DNA of 64,000 nucleotides from Candidatus Kouleothrix ribensis (GTDB lineage Bacteria > Chloroflexota > Chloroflexia > Chloroflexales > Roseiflexaceae): contig JADKGW010000001.1 of assembly GCA_016722075.1 (NCBI GenBank), positions 3,596,001-3,660,000 of the forward strand. The letters run 5' to 3'. The notes beneath the pieces are model-generated. The model made no database searches, was not told the DNA's origin, and was given only the letters and a program-made list of their open reading frames with translations. Of this stretch, positions 40,067 to 48,548 are shown piece by piece. The position numbers and the translations under genes are program-made. Each line of letters opens with the position of its first letter. The stretch's first letter is position 1.

Positions 40067-41254
40067 TTAATCTGCGTCATCTGTGGATTTTCCTTCAGAT
40101 CCCGCGATCGCTGCAAGCACCGCGCGCGTCACATTCGCAGTGCTGGCGCTGCCGCCCATGTCGGGGGTATGCGGCCCGGCCGCCTGCACGTGCGCCACCG
40201 CCGCCTGGATGCGCCCGGCCCAGTCGCGGTAGCCCTGATCCGGCGCGCCGGCACGTGCGGCCAGCCATTCAAGCAGCAGCGCCGCACAGCCGATCGCCGC
40301 GAGCGGGTTGGCCACGCCCTGGCCGGCGATGTCGGGTGCCGAGCCATGCACTGGCTCGAACAGTGCGCGCGTTTCGCCCAGGTTGGCCGACACCGCCTGG
40401 CCCAGCCCGCCGCCCCAGTAGCTCGCCACGTCCGATAGAATATCACCAAATAGGTTGGTCGTGACGATCACGTCGAAGCGCTCGGGCCGCTGCACCAGCT
40501 GCAAGGCGCAGTTGTCGACCAGCAGCTCGTCGTGGGCCACGTCGGGGTACTGCTCGGCCACGCCCAGCGCTACACTGCGGAACAGCCCGCACGTCTCGCG
40601 CAACACGTTGGCTTTGTGAACGATCGTGACCCTGGGTTGCCGGGTTGCAAGCTGGCCAGGCCCGGCTGAACCTGCGATCTGTAACCTGCGCGCCTGCGCG
40701 CGCGTGCGCGCCAGCTCGAAGGCCGCCCGCACGATTCGCTCACTGGCCCGCCGCGTGATCACCCGCTCGGCAATCGCGGTGTCGCCGTCGTGCTCCAGGC
40801 GCTCGCGGCCGGCGTACATGCCCTCGGTGTTCTCGCGCACCACCACCAGGTCGACGGGCCGAGCACCGAGCATCGAGGCCCGAACACCACTTTCAGATGA
40901 TGCGTGGTTCTTGGTTGTTGGTTGTCGGCTCTGTACAGGACGGATGTTCGCGTACAGGTCGAGCGCCTTGCGCAGCGCGACGATCGGGCTACGGTAGCCC
41001 GGCACCGGGAAGCTGGGCGAGCCGACCGCGCCGAACAGCACCGCGTCGGCGGCGCGCGCCGCCGCCAGGGTGGCCTCGGGCAGCGCCGCGCCGGTGCGTT
41101 GGAAGCAGGCCCAGCCGGCTTCGGCCTCGGCCAACTCAAGCGGCAGCCCACTGGCGCGCAGCACCGCCAGCGCGGCCGGCAGCACCTCCTGGCCGATCCC
41201 GTCGCCAGGGATAGCCAGCACACGCATGCTGCGCGGTGGAGTCTCACTGGTCAT
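40067..41254 (-). CDS. homoisocitrate / 3-isopropylmalate dehydrogenase family enzyme
   Basis: 395 residues from the ATG at 41254 (41227 is also possible). It is a beta-decarboxylating dehydrogenase: VLAIPGDGIGQEV, DLVVVRENTEGMYAGRE, RVTIVHKANVLRET, TTNLFGDILSD, EPVHGSAPDIAGQGVANP. In this cluster the substrate is most likely homoisocitrate, giving 2-oxoadipate. Leucine-type activity cannot be excluded by sequence. Two non-conserved insertions, QSRQPTTKNHASSESG (after IRPV) and RRLQIAGSAGPGQLATRQP (before RVTIVHK), are encoded by DNA like the intergenic repeats nearby. The last residues STDDAD plus stop come from a CCACAGATGACGCAGAT word also found at 43877. Confidence 0.88.
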   Translation of the reverse strand: MTSETPPRSMRVLAIPGDGIGQEVLPAALAVLRASGLPLELAEAEAGWACFQRTGAALPEATLAAARAADAVLFGAVGSPSFPVPGYRSPIVALRKALDLYANIRPVQSRQPTTKNHASSESGVRASMLGARPVDLVVVRENTEGMYAGRERLEHDGDTAIAERVITRRASERIVRAAFELARTRAQARRLQIAGSAGPGQLATRQPRVTIVHKANVLRETCGLFRSVALGVAEQYPDVAHDELLVDNCALQLVQRPERFDVIVTTNLFGDILSDVASYWGGGLGQAVSANLGETRALFEPVHGSAPDIAGQGVANPLAAIGCAALLLEWLAARAGAPDQGYRDWAGRIQAAVAHVQAAGPHTPDMGGSASTANVTRAVLAAIAGSEGKSTDDAD

Positions 41255-41270
41255 ACTGCATCCTAATCCT

Positions 41271-41768
41271 TCATGCAGCCTGGCCGGGGAAGCGCCCGTG
41301 CTGCTTGTAGAACGGCACGATCCCACCGGCAGCCCAGACCTCCTGCAAAAATGCGGGCGGCGGCGGCAGCTGGATGGCCTGCCCGTCGGCCACCAGCCGG
41401 CCACTGGCCAGGTCGAATTCGACCTGCTGGCCGTCGCGCAGCGTGCCGGTCAGGTCGGCCTCGAAGCACGGGATGCCCAGGTTCAGCGCGTTGCGGTAGA
41501 AGATCCGCGCGAACAGCGGCGCGATGATCGCACCGACGCCGACCATGCGCAGCGCCAGCGGGGCATACTCGCGCGACGAGCCACAGCCGAAGTTTGGCCC
41601 GGCCACCAGCAGATCACCCGGCTGCACCGTCGCGGCGAACTCGGGCCGCGCCTCGACAAACGGGTACTTGCGCAGCTCGGCATCGTCCTTGAGCATGTAT
41701 GGCGCGTAGCGGCCAGGCACGATCTGGTCGGTGTTAACATTCGCGCCGAAGATCCATATGCGCGGCAT
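41271..41768 (-). CDS. lysU: homoaconitase / isopropylmalate isomerase small subunit
   Basis: 165 residues with an AAAGGACGAG RBS. It is the swivel domain of aconitase-family hydro-lyases: FGANVNTDQIVPGRYAP, NFGCGSSREYAPLALRMVGVGAIIA, FARIFYRNALNLGIPC. With the large subunit LysT it isomerises homocitrate to homoisocitrate. It is 16 nt upstream of the dehydrogenase and probably co-translated. It could also serve leucine synthesis if no separate leuD exists. Confidence 0.88.
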   Translation of the reverse strand: MPRIWIFGANVNTDQIVPGRYAPYMLKDDAELRKYPFVEARPEFAATVQPGDLLVAGPNFGCGSSREYAPLALRMVGVGAIIAPLFARIFYRNALNLGIPCFEADLTGTLRDGQQVEFDLASGRLVADGQAIQLPPPPAFLQEVWAAGGIVPFYKQHGRFPGQAA

Positions 41769-41813
41769 AGCTTCTCGTCCTTTCGTTTACAGTGTGCGGG
41801 CGAGCCGCCGGCC

Positions 41814-42941
41814 CTACGATAGGGGCGCCAGCGCCTGCGCCAGGTCGGCAACCAGGTCATCCGGGTGCTCAAGCCCAACCGAGACGCGCAGCAGGCCGGG
41901 CGGTGTGCGGCTCTCGGGGCCTTCGACCGAGGCGCGGTGCTCGATCAGGCTCTCGACACCGCCCAGGCTGGTGGCACGCGTGAACAACTTGACCCGCGCG
42001 GCCAGCGCCATGGCCGCCGGCTCGCCGCCATGCACCTCGATCGACAGCATCCCGCCGAAGCCGCACATCTGGCGCGCCACCACCGCGTGGCCAGGGTGCG
42101 ACGCCAGGCCGGGGTAGTACACCCGCTCGATCGCCGGGTGCTCATTCAGGAATGCCGCCACGCGCGCGGCATTTGCAACATGCCCGCGCATGCGGTAGGC
42201 CAGCGAGCGGATGCCGCGCAGCACCAGCCAGCAGTCGAATGGCGACGGCACCGCGCCGCCGTTGCCCTGAATGAAGCGCACGCGCTCGAAGAATGTGTCC
42301 TGCTCGCGCGCCACGATCGCCCCGCCCAGCACGTCGCTGTGCCCACCCAGGTACTTGGTCGTCGCGTGCAGCGCCAGGTCGGCCCCCAGATCGAGCGGCC
42401 GCTGGAGCGCCGGCGTGGCCCAGGTGTTATCGACCGCGCAGCGCGCGCCGGCTGCGTGCGCGATCTGCGCCAGCGCGGCGATGTCTGAGATTTTCAGCAG
42501 CGGGTTCGAGGGCGTCTCAACCCACAGCAGCCGGGTAGTTGGGCGCACGGCCGCGCGCACCGCCGCCAGGTCGGTCATGTCAACCACGCTGGCCTGCAGG
42601 CCCCACGGCGCCATGATCTCGCGCACCAGCCGCGACACACCGTGGTACGCGTCGTCGGGCACGATCACGTGGTCGCCGGGTGCCAGGGCCTGGAAGATGC
42701 TCATGGCCGCCGCCAGCCCCGAGCCGAACGCCGCGCAGTCGGCGCCGCCCTCGAGCGCGGCCAGGCACTGCTCGAGCGCAGTGCGATTGGGGTTGCCCGA
42801 TCGCGTGTAGATGTAGCCGTGCGGGAAGCTGCCGTCTTCGGCACGCTCGAAGGTAGTCGAGAGTACGATCGGCGGCACCACCGCGCCAGTGGCCGGGTCG
42901 GTCGCCTGACCGGCGTGGATAGCGAGCGTTTCGAGATTCAT
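41814..42941 (-). CDS. cystathionine gamma-synthase / trans-sulfuration PLP enzyme
   Basis: 375 residues. It belongs to the Cys/Met-metabolism PLP family: ETLAIHAGQATDPATGAVVPPI at the N-terminus, YTRSGNPNRTALEQCLAALEGG, FGSGLAAAMSIFQALAPGDHV, VETPSNPLLKISDIAAL, and ATTKYLGGHSDVLGGA with the PLP lysine. GGxLS-type FGGMLSIEVHGGE and SLGGVESLIEHRAS near the end are typical of the gamma-synthase/lyase branch; synthase and lyase cannot be told apart safely. It stands between lysE and lysU in the lysine block, linking sulfur amino acid and aspartate-family metabolism. Confidence 0.88.
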   Translation of the reverse strand: MNLETLAIHAGQATDPATGAVVPPIVLSTTFERAEDGSFPHGYIYTRSGNPNRTALEQCLAALEGGADCAAFGSGLAAAMSIFQALAPGDHVIVPDDAYHGVSRLVREIMAPWGLQASVVDMTDLAAVRAAVRPTTRLLWVETPSNPLLKISDIAALAQIAHAAGARCAVDNTWATPALQRPLDLGADLALHATTKYLGGHSDVLGGAIVAREQDTFFERVRFIQGNGGAVPSPFDCWLVLRGIRSLAYRMRGHVANAARVAAFLNEHPAIERVYYPGLASHPGHAVVARQMCGFGGMLSIEVHGGEPAAMALAARVKLFTRATSLGGVESLIEHRASVEGPESRTPPGLLRVSVGLEHPDDLVADLAQALAPLS

Positions 42942-42956
42942 GCGAGTGCTCCAAGG

Positions 42957-43186
42957 TTGGCCGGTTACAGGTTGCAGGTTTGCCGGTTGCCGGTTGACAG
43001 GTTGCAGGTTGGCGTGTTTGCAGGTTGCAGGTTGGCCGGTTACAGGTTGCAGGTTTACAGGTTGACAGGTTGGCGTGTTTGCAGGTTGCAGGTTGGCCGG
43101 TTACAGGTTGCAGGTTGGCAGCTCCTCTAAACCTGCTAACTTGCTAACTTTCGAACCTGCTAACTTGCTAACTTGCTAACCGACCA
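42957..43186. repeat. tandem array of GCAGGTTG / GGTTGGCC-type octamers
   Basis: About 160 bp of variants of CAGGTTGC, CAGGTTTG, CCGGTTAC and GACAGGTT. They are followed by the complementary words AACCTGCT and AACTTGCT to 43186. The stop codon of the LysE-type exporter lies inside the AACTTGCTAACCG part. Confidence 0.85.
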
Positions 43187-43796
43187 ACAGGCTTGCCAGC
43201 GCGCCCACCCCAAACAGCACGATCACGGCGCCCGAGGCACGGTTGACCCACACCAGCACGGCGGGTGTGACGCGCGCGCGCAGCAGCGATACGCCACCGC
43301 TGAGCAGCAGCCACCACAACGCCGAGCCTGCAAATACGCCCAGCACCAGCAGCGCGGCCTGGCCGTAGTCGCCGGCCGCGTTGGCCAGCCCTAGCCCGGC
43401 AAATACCGCCACAAACGACAGAATAGTGGTTGGGTTGGTCAGCGTCAACAATAGCGTTGATGTATACGCCCCGAGCAGCCCGGCGCCGCTGGCGTTAGCG
43501 GCGTGCGCGGCCGGGTGCGCCAGCAGCGTGCGCACGCCCAGGTAGCACAGAAACAGCCCGCCGATCAGCTTGAGCCACAGCTGCTGGCGGATCAGCATGC
43601 CCGAGATAAACGTCAGCCCGAAGCCGGCCACACAGCCGTAGCATGCGTCGGCAGTGGCCGCGCCCAGCCCCGACAACAGCCCGGCCGCGCGGCCGTTCGC
43701 CAGTGTGCGGCGGATGCACAGCGCCCCGATCGGCCCGACTGGCGCGGCGATCGAGAAGCCGATCAGCAGGCCCCTGAAGAGTAAACTTGTGTCCAT
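43176..43796 (-). CDS. LysE-family amino acid exporter
   Basis: 206 residues from the ATG at 43796 with GGGGGAAGGG upstream. GFSIAAPVGPIGALCIRRTLANGRAAGLLSGLGAATAD is the family N-terminus with the conserved PVGP loop; five or six membrane helices are predicted, and LTLTNPTTILSFVAVFAGLG is the second conserved block. Members export lysine, arginine, threonine or homoserine. The location between lysT and lysU suggests lysine efflux, coupled to its synthesis. Its last codons and stop lie in the tandem repeat. Confidence 0.85.
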   Translation of the reverse strand: MDTSLLFRGLLIGFSIAAPVGPIGALCIRRTLANGRAAGLLSGLGAATADACYGCVAGFGLTFISGMLIRQQLWLKLIGGLFLCYLGVRTLLAHPAAHAANASGAGLLGAYTSTLLLTLTNPTTILSFVAVFAGLGLANAAGDYGQAALLVLGVFAGSALWWLLLSGGVSLLRARVTPAVLVWVNRASGAVIVLFGVGALASLLVG

Positions 43797-43911
43797 GACC
43801 CTTCCCCCATCAGACACGAGACACCGGTAGTTTTGAGTTTTGAGTTGGATTGTCGGATTAAGACGCAAGAATTCAGCCACAGATGACGCAGATGAGATCC
43901 TAATTCAACAC

Positions 43912-45195
43912 TCAACACTCGCCTATCACTTCGGCCGGGTGCGTAATATAGCCGGTCAGCGCGGTCGCGGCGGCCACCTCGGGCGAGGCCAGGTAGATAT
44001 TGGCCTGCGGCGAACCCATGCGCCCGCGGAAGTTGCGGTTGCCGGTGAATAGGCACACCTCGCCAGGCGCCAGCACACCCATATGCCGCCCAATACACGC
44101 GCCGCAGCCGGGCGTGCCCAGCGCCGCGCCGGCCGCCAGCAGCGTCGCCAGTGTGCCGTCTTCGGTGGCCTGGCGCAGCGCCTGGCTGGTTGCCGGCACC
44201 ACGATCAGCCGCACGCCCGTAGCTACGCGCCGGCCCTTCAGAATGCGCGCGGCTGCGGCCATGTCGGCGTGGTGGCCGTTGGTGCAGGTGCCCAGGTACA
44301 CCACATCCACCGCCACGCGCCCCACGTCGCCCAGATCCACGACATTATCGACATAGTGCGGCACGCTCACCTGCGGCTCGAGCGCGGCCAGATCGACCTC
44401 GACTGTGCGGCTGTAGGTCGCGCCGTCCTCTACGCGCAGCCAGCCCGGCACCTCGTTCGCCAGCGCCGCGCGGTCGATCGGCGCCAGCGCGGCATCGGCC
44501 GGCAGGTCGAACAGCGGCGGGATGATCCCGGCCTTGGCGCCAACCTCGATCGAGAGCGTCGCCAGAGTCATGCGGTCGCCGGTGCGCAGGAATTCGACGC
44601 CATGCCACTCGACCGATTGGTAGGTCGCGCCGTCGGCGCCGATTGTGCGCGCCACCCGCAGGCCCAGGTCTTTCGCGCCGACGCCTGGGCGGAAACGGCC
44701 CTGCGCCTGTACACGCAGCGTCTCGGGCACGCGCAGCCAGGTCTGTCCTGTTGCCAGCGCCAGGGCCATGTCGGTGGTGCCCATGCCGGTACCAAACGCA
44801 CCAACCGCGCCATAGCCAGTCGAGTGCGAATCACTGCCGACGATCAGCATGCCCGGACGAGCCAGGTTCTCTTCTACCAGCACCGGGTGCGAAATGCCAC
44901 GGCCGACATCAAACAGGTATGTGATGCCCTGCTCGCGCGCCCAGCGGCGCAGATTAGCCTGGTGCTCGGCGTTCTGGATCGTCGCGGCCGGCGCGACATG
45001 GTCGACCACCACCGCGATCCGCGCGGCGTCCCACACGCGTGCGGCGCCCAGCTCGCCATGCAGCACCTTAATGATGCTGGGCGAAATGCTATCGTGCATC
45101 ATGGCCAGGTCGATATTCACCACCACATTTTCGCCGGCCTGCACCGGCCGCCCGGCCGCCTGCGAAAGGATCTGCTCCGCGAGTGTCTGTGGCAT
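43912..45195 (-). CDS. lysT: homoaconitase / isopropylmalate isomerase large subunit
   Basis: 427 residues from the ATG at 45195 with AAGGAG upstream. It is an aconitase-superfamily 4Fe-4S hydro-lyase: VVVDHVAPAATIQNAEHQANLRRWAREQGI, VGSDSHSTGYGAVGAFGTGMGTTDMA, YLGTCTNGHHADMAAAARIL and GCGACIGRHMGVLAPGE give the three cluster cysteines (C in GTC, GC and AC). It is the first gene of the lys block. It is preceded by a leader with a Lys-rich peptide and a terminator. Its last three codons (GAG TGT TGA) merge into a TGAGTGTTGAA repeat. Leucine-type substrate use is possible. Confidence 0.9.
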   Translation of the reverse strand: MPQTLAEQILSQAAGRPVQAGENVVVNIDLAMMHDSISPSIIKVLHGELGAARVWDAARIAVVVDHVAPAATIQNAEHQANLRRWAREQGITYLFDVGRGISHPVLVEENLARPGMLIVGSDSHSTGYGAVGAFGTGMGTTDMALALATGQTWLRVPETLRVQAQGRFRPGVGAKDLGLRVARTIGADGATYQSVEWHGVEFLRTGDRMTLATLSIEVGAKAGIIPPLFDLPADAALAPIDRAALANEVPGWLRVEDGATYSRTVEVDLAALEPQVSVPHYVDNVVDLGDVGRVAVDVVYLGTCTNGHHADMAAAARILKGRRVATGVRLIVVPATSQALRQATEDGTLATLLAAGAALGTPGCGACIGRHMGVLAPGEVCLFTGNRNFRGRMGSPQANIYLASPEVAAATALTGYITHPAEVIGEC

Positions 45196-45324
45196 TCGAG
45201 TACTCCTTGCGGTTCTTACAACACCGCGCTGGCGCGCACGGCAAAGCCAGCCTTGCACGCGCATTGCAAGGCACACGAGCAGTCGTTGCTCACCTGGCTG
45301 GTTGGGTTTCGGTGGGCCGCGTAT

Positions 45325-45360
45325 AAAAAATGCCCGCTTCACCTATCTGGCGAAGCGGGC
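45325..45360 (-). terminator. attenuator terminator of the lysT leader
   Basis: On the minus strand GCCCGCTTCGCC pairs with GGTGAAGCGGGC (12 bp, one G-U) around a 5-nt loop and is followed by ATTTTTTA. It lies 130 nt before the lysT ATG and 31 nt after the leader-peptide stop codon. A competing pairing, GCTTGTC with GACAAGC just upstream, overlaps the base of this stem. Confidence 0.8.
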
Positions 45361-45391
45361 TTGTCAACGTTCATGCTCAGGACAAGCGAGC

Positions 45392-45454
45392 CTAACCAGA
45401 CCAAGCGTCCGGCTTTTTGCTCTGCTTACCCTGTTTGTTGAACGAAATTGGCAT
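45392..45454 (-). CDS. Lys-rich leader peptide of the lysT operon
   Basis: A 20-residue ORF from the ATG at 45454 to the TAG at 45394-45392: MPISFNKQGKQSKKPDAWSG. Lysine codons fall at positions 7, 10, 13 and 14 (AAA, AAG, AAA, AAG), the last two in tandem. It begins about 35 nt after the predicted transcription start. The ribosome-binding site is weak (GAG region only). The placement between promoter and terminator of a lysine-biosynthesis operon is the classical layout of ribosome-mediated attenuation. It is too short to be judged by codon statistics. Confidence 0.65.
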   Translation of the reverse strand: MPISFNKQGKQSKKPDAWSG

Positions 45455-45494
45455 GCGATCGATCTCGTTGTTGGCTGCTTTTTTGGACGCGGCG

Positions 45495-45523
45495 AGTATA
45501 ACACTGCGTGCTTGAAAAGTCAA
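45495..45523 (-). promoter_or_regulatory. promoter for the lysT operon
   Basis: On the minus strand: TTGACT (45523-45518), a 17-nt spacer and TATACT (45500-45495). Transcription would start near 45488 and give a leader of about 290 nt. Confidence 0.78.
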
Positions 45524-45691
45524 GCGGCATACTTTGCGAATTTATTGGGCATAGCGCACGATCTGGGCCTACCGCTGCTTGCCGCACATGCTATAATGGT
45601 TTGAGTCTAGCCAAAAACGGTGCAGCCGGGTCTGTGCGATTGCCAAACCCCTCTTAGTTTACAGCGCAGCCGCTAAAGCCACCCGGAACGT

Positions 45692-45818
45692 ATGGCCAAA
45701 CCGCTTACCAATCGCGAGATCGCCAACGTATTGTATGCGATTGCCGACACAATCGAGATGCTTAGGTGTGGATGACTTCCGCACCCGCGCCGATCGCCGC
45801 GCCGGTGATGCACGCTGA
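45692..45818 (+). pseudogene. remnant of a DNA polymerase X (polX) N-terminus
   Basis: The ATG at 45692 opens MAKPLTNREIANVLYAIADTIEML, which matches the start of PolX proteins (LTNREIA..L..IADLLE). The match then continues one frame over as LGVDDFRTRADRRAGDAR before a stop at 45816-45818, as in the helix-hairpin-helix region. A frameshift and loss of the remaining ~530 residues leave a relic between the lysT promoter and the HIT gene. The rest of 45524-45896 shows nothing else recognisable. Confidence 0.5.
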
Positions 45819-45896
45819 TATGCTGACACGCGACACGAACCGCGAGGACGGCGAACCTGCGATAGATCATCGTGTGATCGTATCAGGAGGGTAAGG

Positions 45897-46313
45897 ATGG
45901 CGTCGATCTTCTCGAAAATCGTCAGCGGCGAGATTCCTGCGATCAAGGTGTACGAGGATGCCACAACGCTGGCATTTATGGACATCAACCCGGCCACGCG
46001 CGGGCACACGCTGGTTATTCCGAAGGACGAGCACGCCGATCTGTTCGCCATCCCGCCCGACACACTGGTGGCGGTGATGCTCACGGTGCAGCGCGTCGCG
46101 CTGGCGTTGCGCGCTGTGCTGCAGCCCGACGGCATTAATATCATTCAGAATAACGGCGCCGCTGCCGGCCAGACGGTCGATCACATGCATGTGCATCTCA
46201 TCCCACGCTGGGCTGGCGACCAGGCGCTGCGGCTGTGGCAGCCGGGCCAGGCCGCAGCTGCCGAGCTGCGCACGATCGCCGAGCAGCTCGGCGCAGCGCT
46301 TGCCGGCGCGTGA
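45897..46313 (+). CDS. HIT-family nucleotide-binding hydrolase
   Basis: 138 residues with AGGAGGG before the ATG. IFSKIVSGEIPAIKVYEDATTLAFMDINPATRGHTLVIPK opens the fold, and HMHVHLIPR gives the histidine triad (H-x-H-x-H). Such Hint-type proteins hydrolyse purine nucleoside phosphoramidates or AMP-lysine and bind nucleotides. The length is normal. It is the first gene of a plus-strand group with the LGFP-like protein 170 nt downstream. Confidence 0.9.
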   Translation: MASIFSKIVSGEIPAIKVYEDATTLAFMDINPATRGHTLVIPKDEHADLFAIPPDTLVAVMLTVQRVALALRAVLQPDGINIIQNNGAAAGQTVDHMHVHLIPRWAGDQALRLWQPGQAAAAELRTIAEQLGAALAGA

Positions 46314-46483
46314 TTGGAACGGCACTTTCGGGTGGGCGCGGGCCGGGGCGGGCCGCCGCTGGCCGCAAGCATACTGCCGGTGCGCGTCGCCACTCCGCTC
46401 GCGATGGCCCGCGCCTGCGCCACCGGGGCGGCAATCGAACACCATAATCATGAATTTCGCCGCGACATATCAGTGGAGGCCCC

Positions 46484-47485
46484 ATGAGCGACGAATCGAT
46501 CAGCGATGTCGATCTGCGCAAAGCTATTCGCCAGGCCAGCCGGCGCCTCGATCAAAAATCCGAGGCCGAGCGCCGCACCTTGATCCAGCAGGCCGTCGAG
46601 CAGGCCATGAACGAAGAGCTGGCCGAGAAGCGCCTCGAGAATGAGCGCGTCGCCGAGATCGTCGGCGAAGAGATCGGGCGCGACCCGGTTAAAGAGGCCA
46701 TGGCCGCCCGCGAGCAGGCCAAGTCGGCGGCGCTGCTGCTTACAATGCTGCTGCTGATCCTCTGGCTGATCGCGGCCGCCACCGGGCGCACCGACATCCT
46801 GCGCTTCACCAATGCGCCCCAGGCACTGCCAACCCTCCAGCCGCGCCTGAGCGATCAGAGCAGCAGCGTCGATGTCGCCAGCGTGCCGAATCGCCCCGGC
46901 ACAACCATGCCCGGCATCGGCAGCCTCGAGCAGCCCAACGCAGCCATCAGCCCGATCTTTCAAGCCTACTACGCCGAGCACGGCGGCGAGCGTGTATTCG
47001 GCAAGGTCATCAGCCCCGAGCTGAATGCCAACGGCCGGCGCTTCCAGTGGTTCGAGCGCGCGCGGCTCGAGGATTGGCCCGAGCACTCGAACACGCCCTA
47101 CGTCGTGCAGGGCGGCCTGCTGGGCTACGAGTTCACCAGAGGCCTGACCTTCCCCCAGCAGACCTATTTCATCAGCCAGCCCAGTGCGCGCTTCTTCCCC
47201 GAAACCGGCCATGGCGTCGCCGACCGGTTCTTGCAGTTCTGGAATGAGATCGACGGCATGCGCGTGCTAGGCTTCCCAATCAGCGAGCAGGTGCAAGAGA
47301 TGCTGCCCGACAAGCAGATCTATACCGTGCAGTATTTCGAGCGCGGCCGGATCGAGTATCATCCGCAGCAGGCCGGCACACCATTCGAGATGCAGCTTGG
47401 GCTGCTCGGCCGCGCGCTGTATCTGAAAGAAAGCACGCCAAACATCATCCCGCCGCCGCGCCCCACCAGTGTGCCATTGCCGTAG
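46484..47485 (+). CDS. membrane-anchored protein with LGFP-like repeats
   Basis: 333 residues. A charged, coiled-coil-like N-terminus (about 1-80, rich in Glu/Arg/Ala) is cytoplasmic; one membrane helix follows (about 85-103), then an extracellular part. There, repeats of the type FQAYYAEHGGERVFGKVISPEL, FQWFERARLE, FLQFWNEIDGMRVLGFPISEQ and QYFERGRIEYHP recur; the GFPISE word is close to LGFP-type surface repeats. Many Chloroflexota secreted proteins carry such modules. Function unknown; it may bind cell-wall polysaccharide. Confidence 0.75.
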   Translation: MSDESISDVDLRKAIRQASRRLDQKSEAERRTLIQQAVEQAMNEELAEKRLENERVAEIVGEEIGRDPVKEAMAAREQAKSAALLLTMLLLILWLIAAATGRTDILRFTNAPQALPTLQPRLSDQSSSVDVASVPNRPGTTMPGIGSLEQPNAAISPIFQAYYAEHGGERVFGKVISPELNANGRRFQWFERARLEDWPEHSNTPYVVQGGLLGYEFTRGLTFPQQTYFISQPSARFFPETGHGVADRFLQFWNEIDGMRVLGFPISEQVQEMLPDKQIYTVQYFERGRIEYHPQQAGTPFEMQLGLLGRALYLKESTPNIIPPPRPTSVPLP

Positions 47486-47653
47486 TGCGCTGATTACGGC
47501 TGGTTGTGTGGCGCGGGCGGCGGGCAGCGGCACGCTGCATACATTCGCCTGATCGCAGCACGATCGCGATCGGCCGTACGCGGTAGATCGATGCCAGGCT
47601 GGCGTAATCGTTCTGCACTTCGCTATCACCAGCTACTTCGCCAGGGGGCCATT

Positions 47654-48082
47654 GTGACCAACGACGCACTCGACGCTTTTGCTGCCGCTCACGCCGCCGA
47701 TGCCACCGCTGTGCGCAACCTGATCGCCAGCCTGCGCGATCATGCCGGCACCGACCACTTCTACGTGTTCTGGTCGCCTACGCGCGGCGCGGCGGCGGCT
47801 AACCCCAACCCCACGCGCCGGCCGCGCACGCTGGTGGCATTCCCCTCGCCCGACGCGGCGCTGGCATTCGCCCAGCGCAACGGCATTGCCACCGCGCCAC
47901 GCCCGCGCCTACGGCAGCTCAGCCTGCTGCAGCTGCTGCAGGCCGTGCTGAGCGAGCCGGCGATCGGCAGCCTGCTGCTGGCCGACGACTCCGACGACCT
48001 GCCGACGAGCGCCGAGCGCCTGCCCAGCGGCATCCGAATCACCCGCGACGACCTTATGCGCCGGCTGCACGGCCCGCGCTGA
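47654..48082 (+). CDS. hypothetical protein, ~142 residues
   Basis: From a GTG at 47654 with AGGGGG 6 nt upstream; an upstream in-frame start at 47504 would add 50 residues of non-coding character. The protein is mixed alpha/beta (HFYVFWSPTRG, TLVAFPSPDAALAFAQRNGIA, LSLLQLLQAVLSEPAIGSLLLADD), without membrane helices or cysteines. I do not recognise a family. Confidence 0.6.
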   Translation: MTNDALDAFAAAHAADATAVRNLIASLRDHAGTDHFYVFWSPTRGAAAANPNPTRRPRTLVAFPSPDAALAFAQRNGIATAPRPRLRQLSLLQLLQAVLSEPAIGSLLLADDSDDLPTSAERLPSGIRITRDDLMRRLHGPR

Positions 48083-48196
48083 TGCCCCGGCTCACGTCAC
48101 ACCTTCGATCACACTGGTGTGTGGGGCGGCACCGCCACGCCCACAGCACCCCCTCCTGGTGCGCCATATGGCCAGGCCATGCACCAGAGGCGTACC

Positions 48197-48288
48197 TGTT
48201 CAGACGTACGGGGTTGGGACGCGGCCAGCGTACGCAACGTCCGCGTTCGTCCGCGTGTGTCTGCGTCCCTGTACCCCAACAGTGAACA
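48197..48288. repeat. palindromic element with TGTTCA/TGAACA ends, copy 2
   Basis: It starts TGTTCAGACGTACGGGGTTG and ends CCCCAACAGTGAACA, so the outer arms pair. The first 31 nt and last ~38 nt are nearly identical to the copy at 60067. It lies in the 466-nt gap between 48083 and 48548, which otherwise holds no gene I can support. Confidence 0.75.
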
Positions 48289-48548
48289 CCTTCCCAGAGG
48301 CCGCGATTTGACAACACCCCGGTTGTGTGTTTCCATGAGGCTCCCACACGGGGCACGCATCTGTCGACCATGCTCGCCGGCACCCTCACCCGCCCGGTGC
48401 TGCACTGGATCGATACAGAGCCGCACGCGCGACGCGCGGCACAAACTATCGCACCGATGACGGTGAGCAGAGTGCCTGAGCCGGGCCATGCGGCACTGTT
48501 CTGGTTGCCATTCGGCCACCCTGCTCGGCGCCATAATCGAGAGACACA

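Noticed and set aside
45325..45488. T-box or lysine riboswitch in the lysT leader
   Set aside because: There is no GGTGGTACC-type antiterminator core and no five-helix lysine aptamer. A leader ORF with Lys codons explains the layout better.
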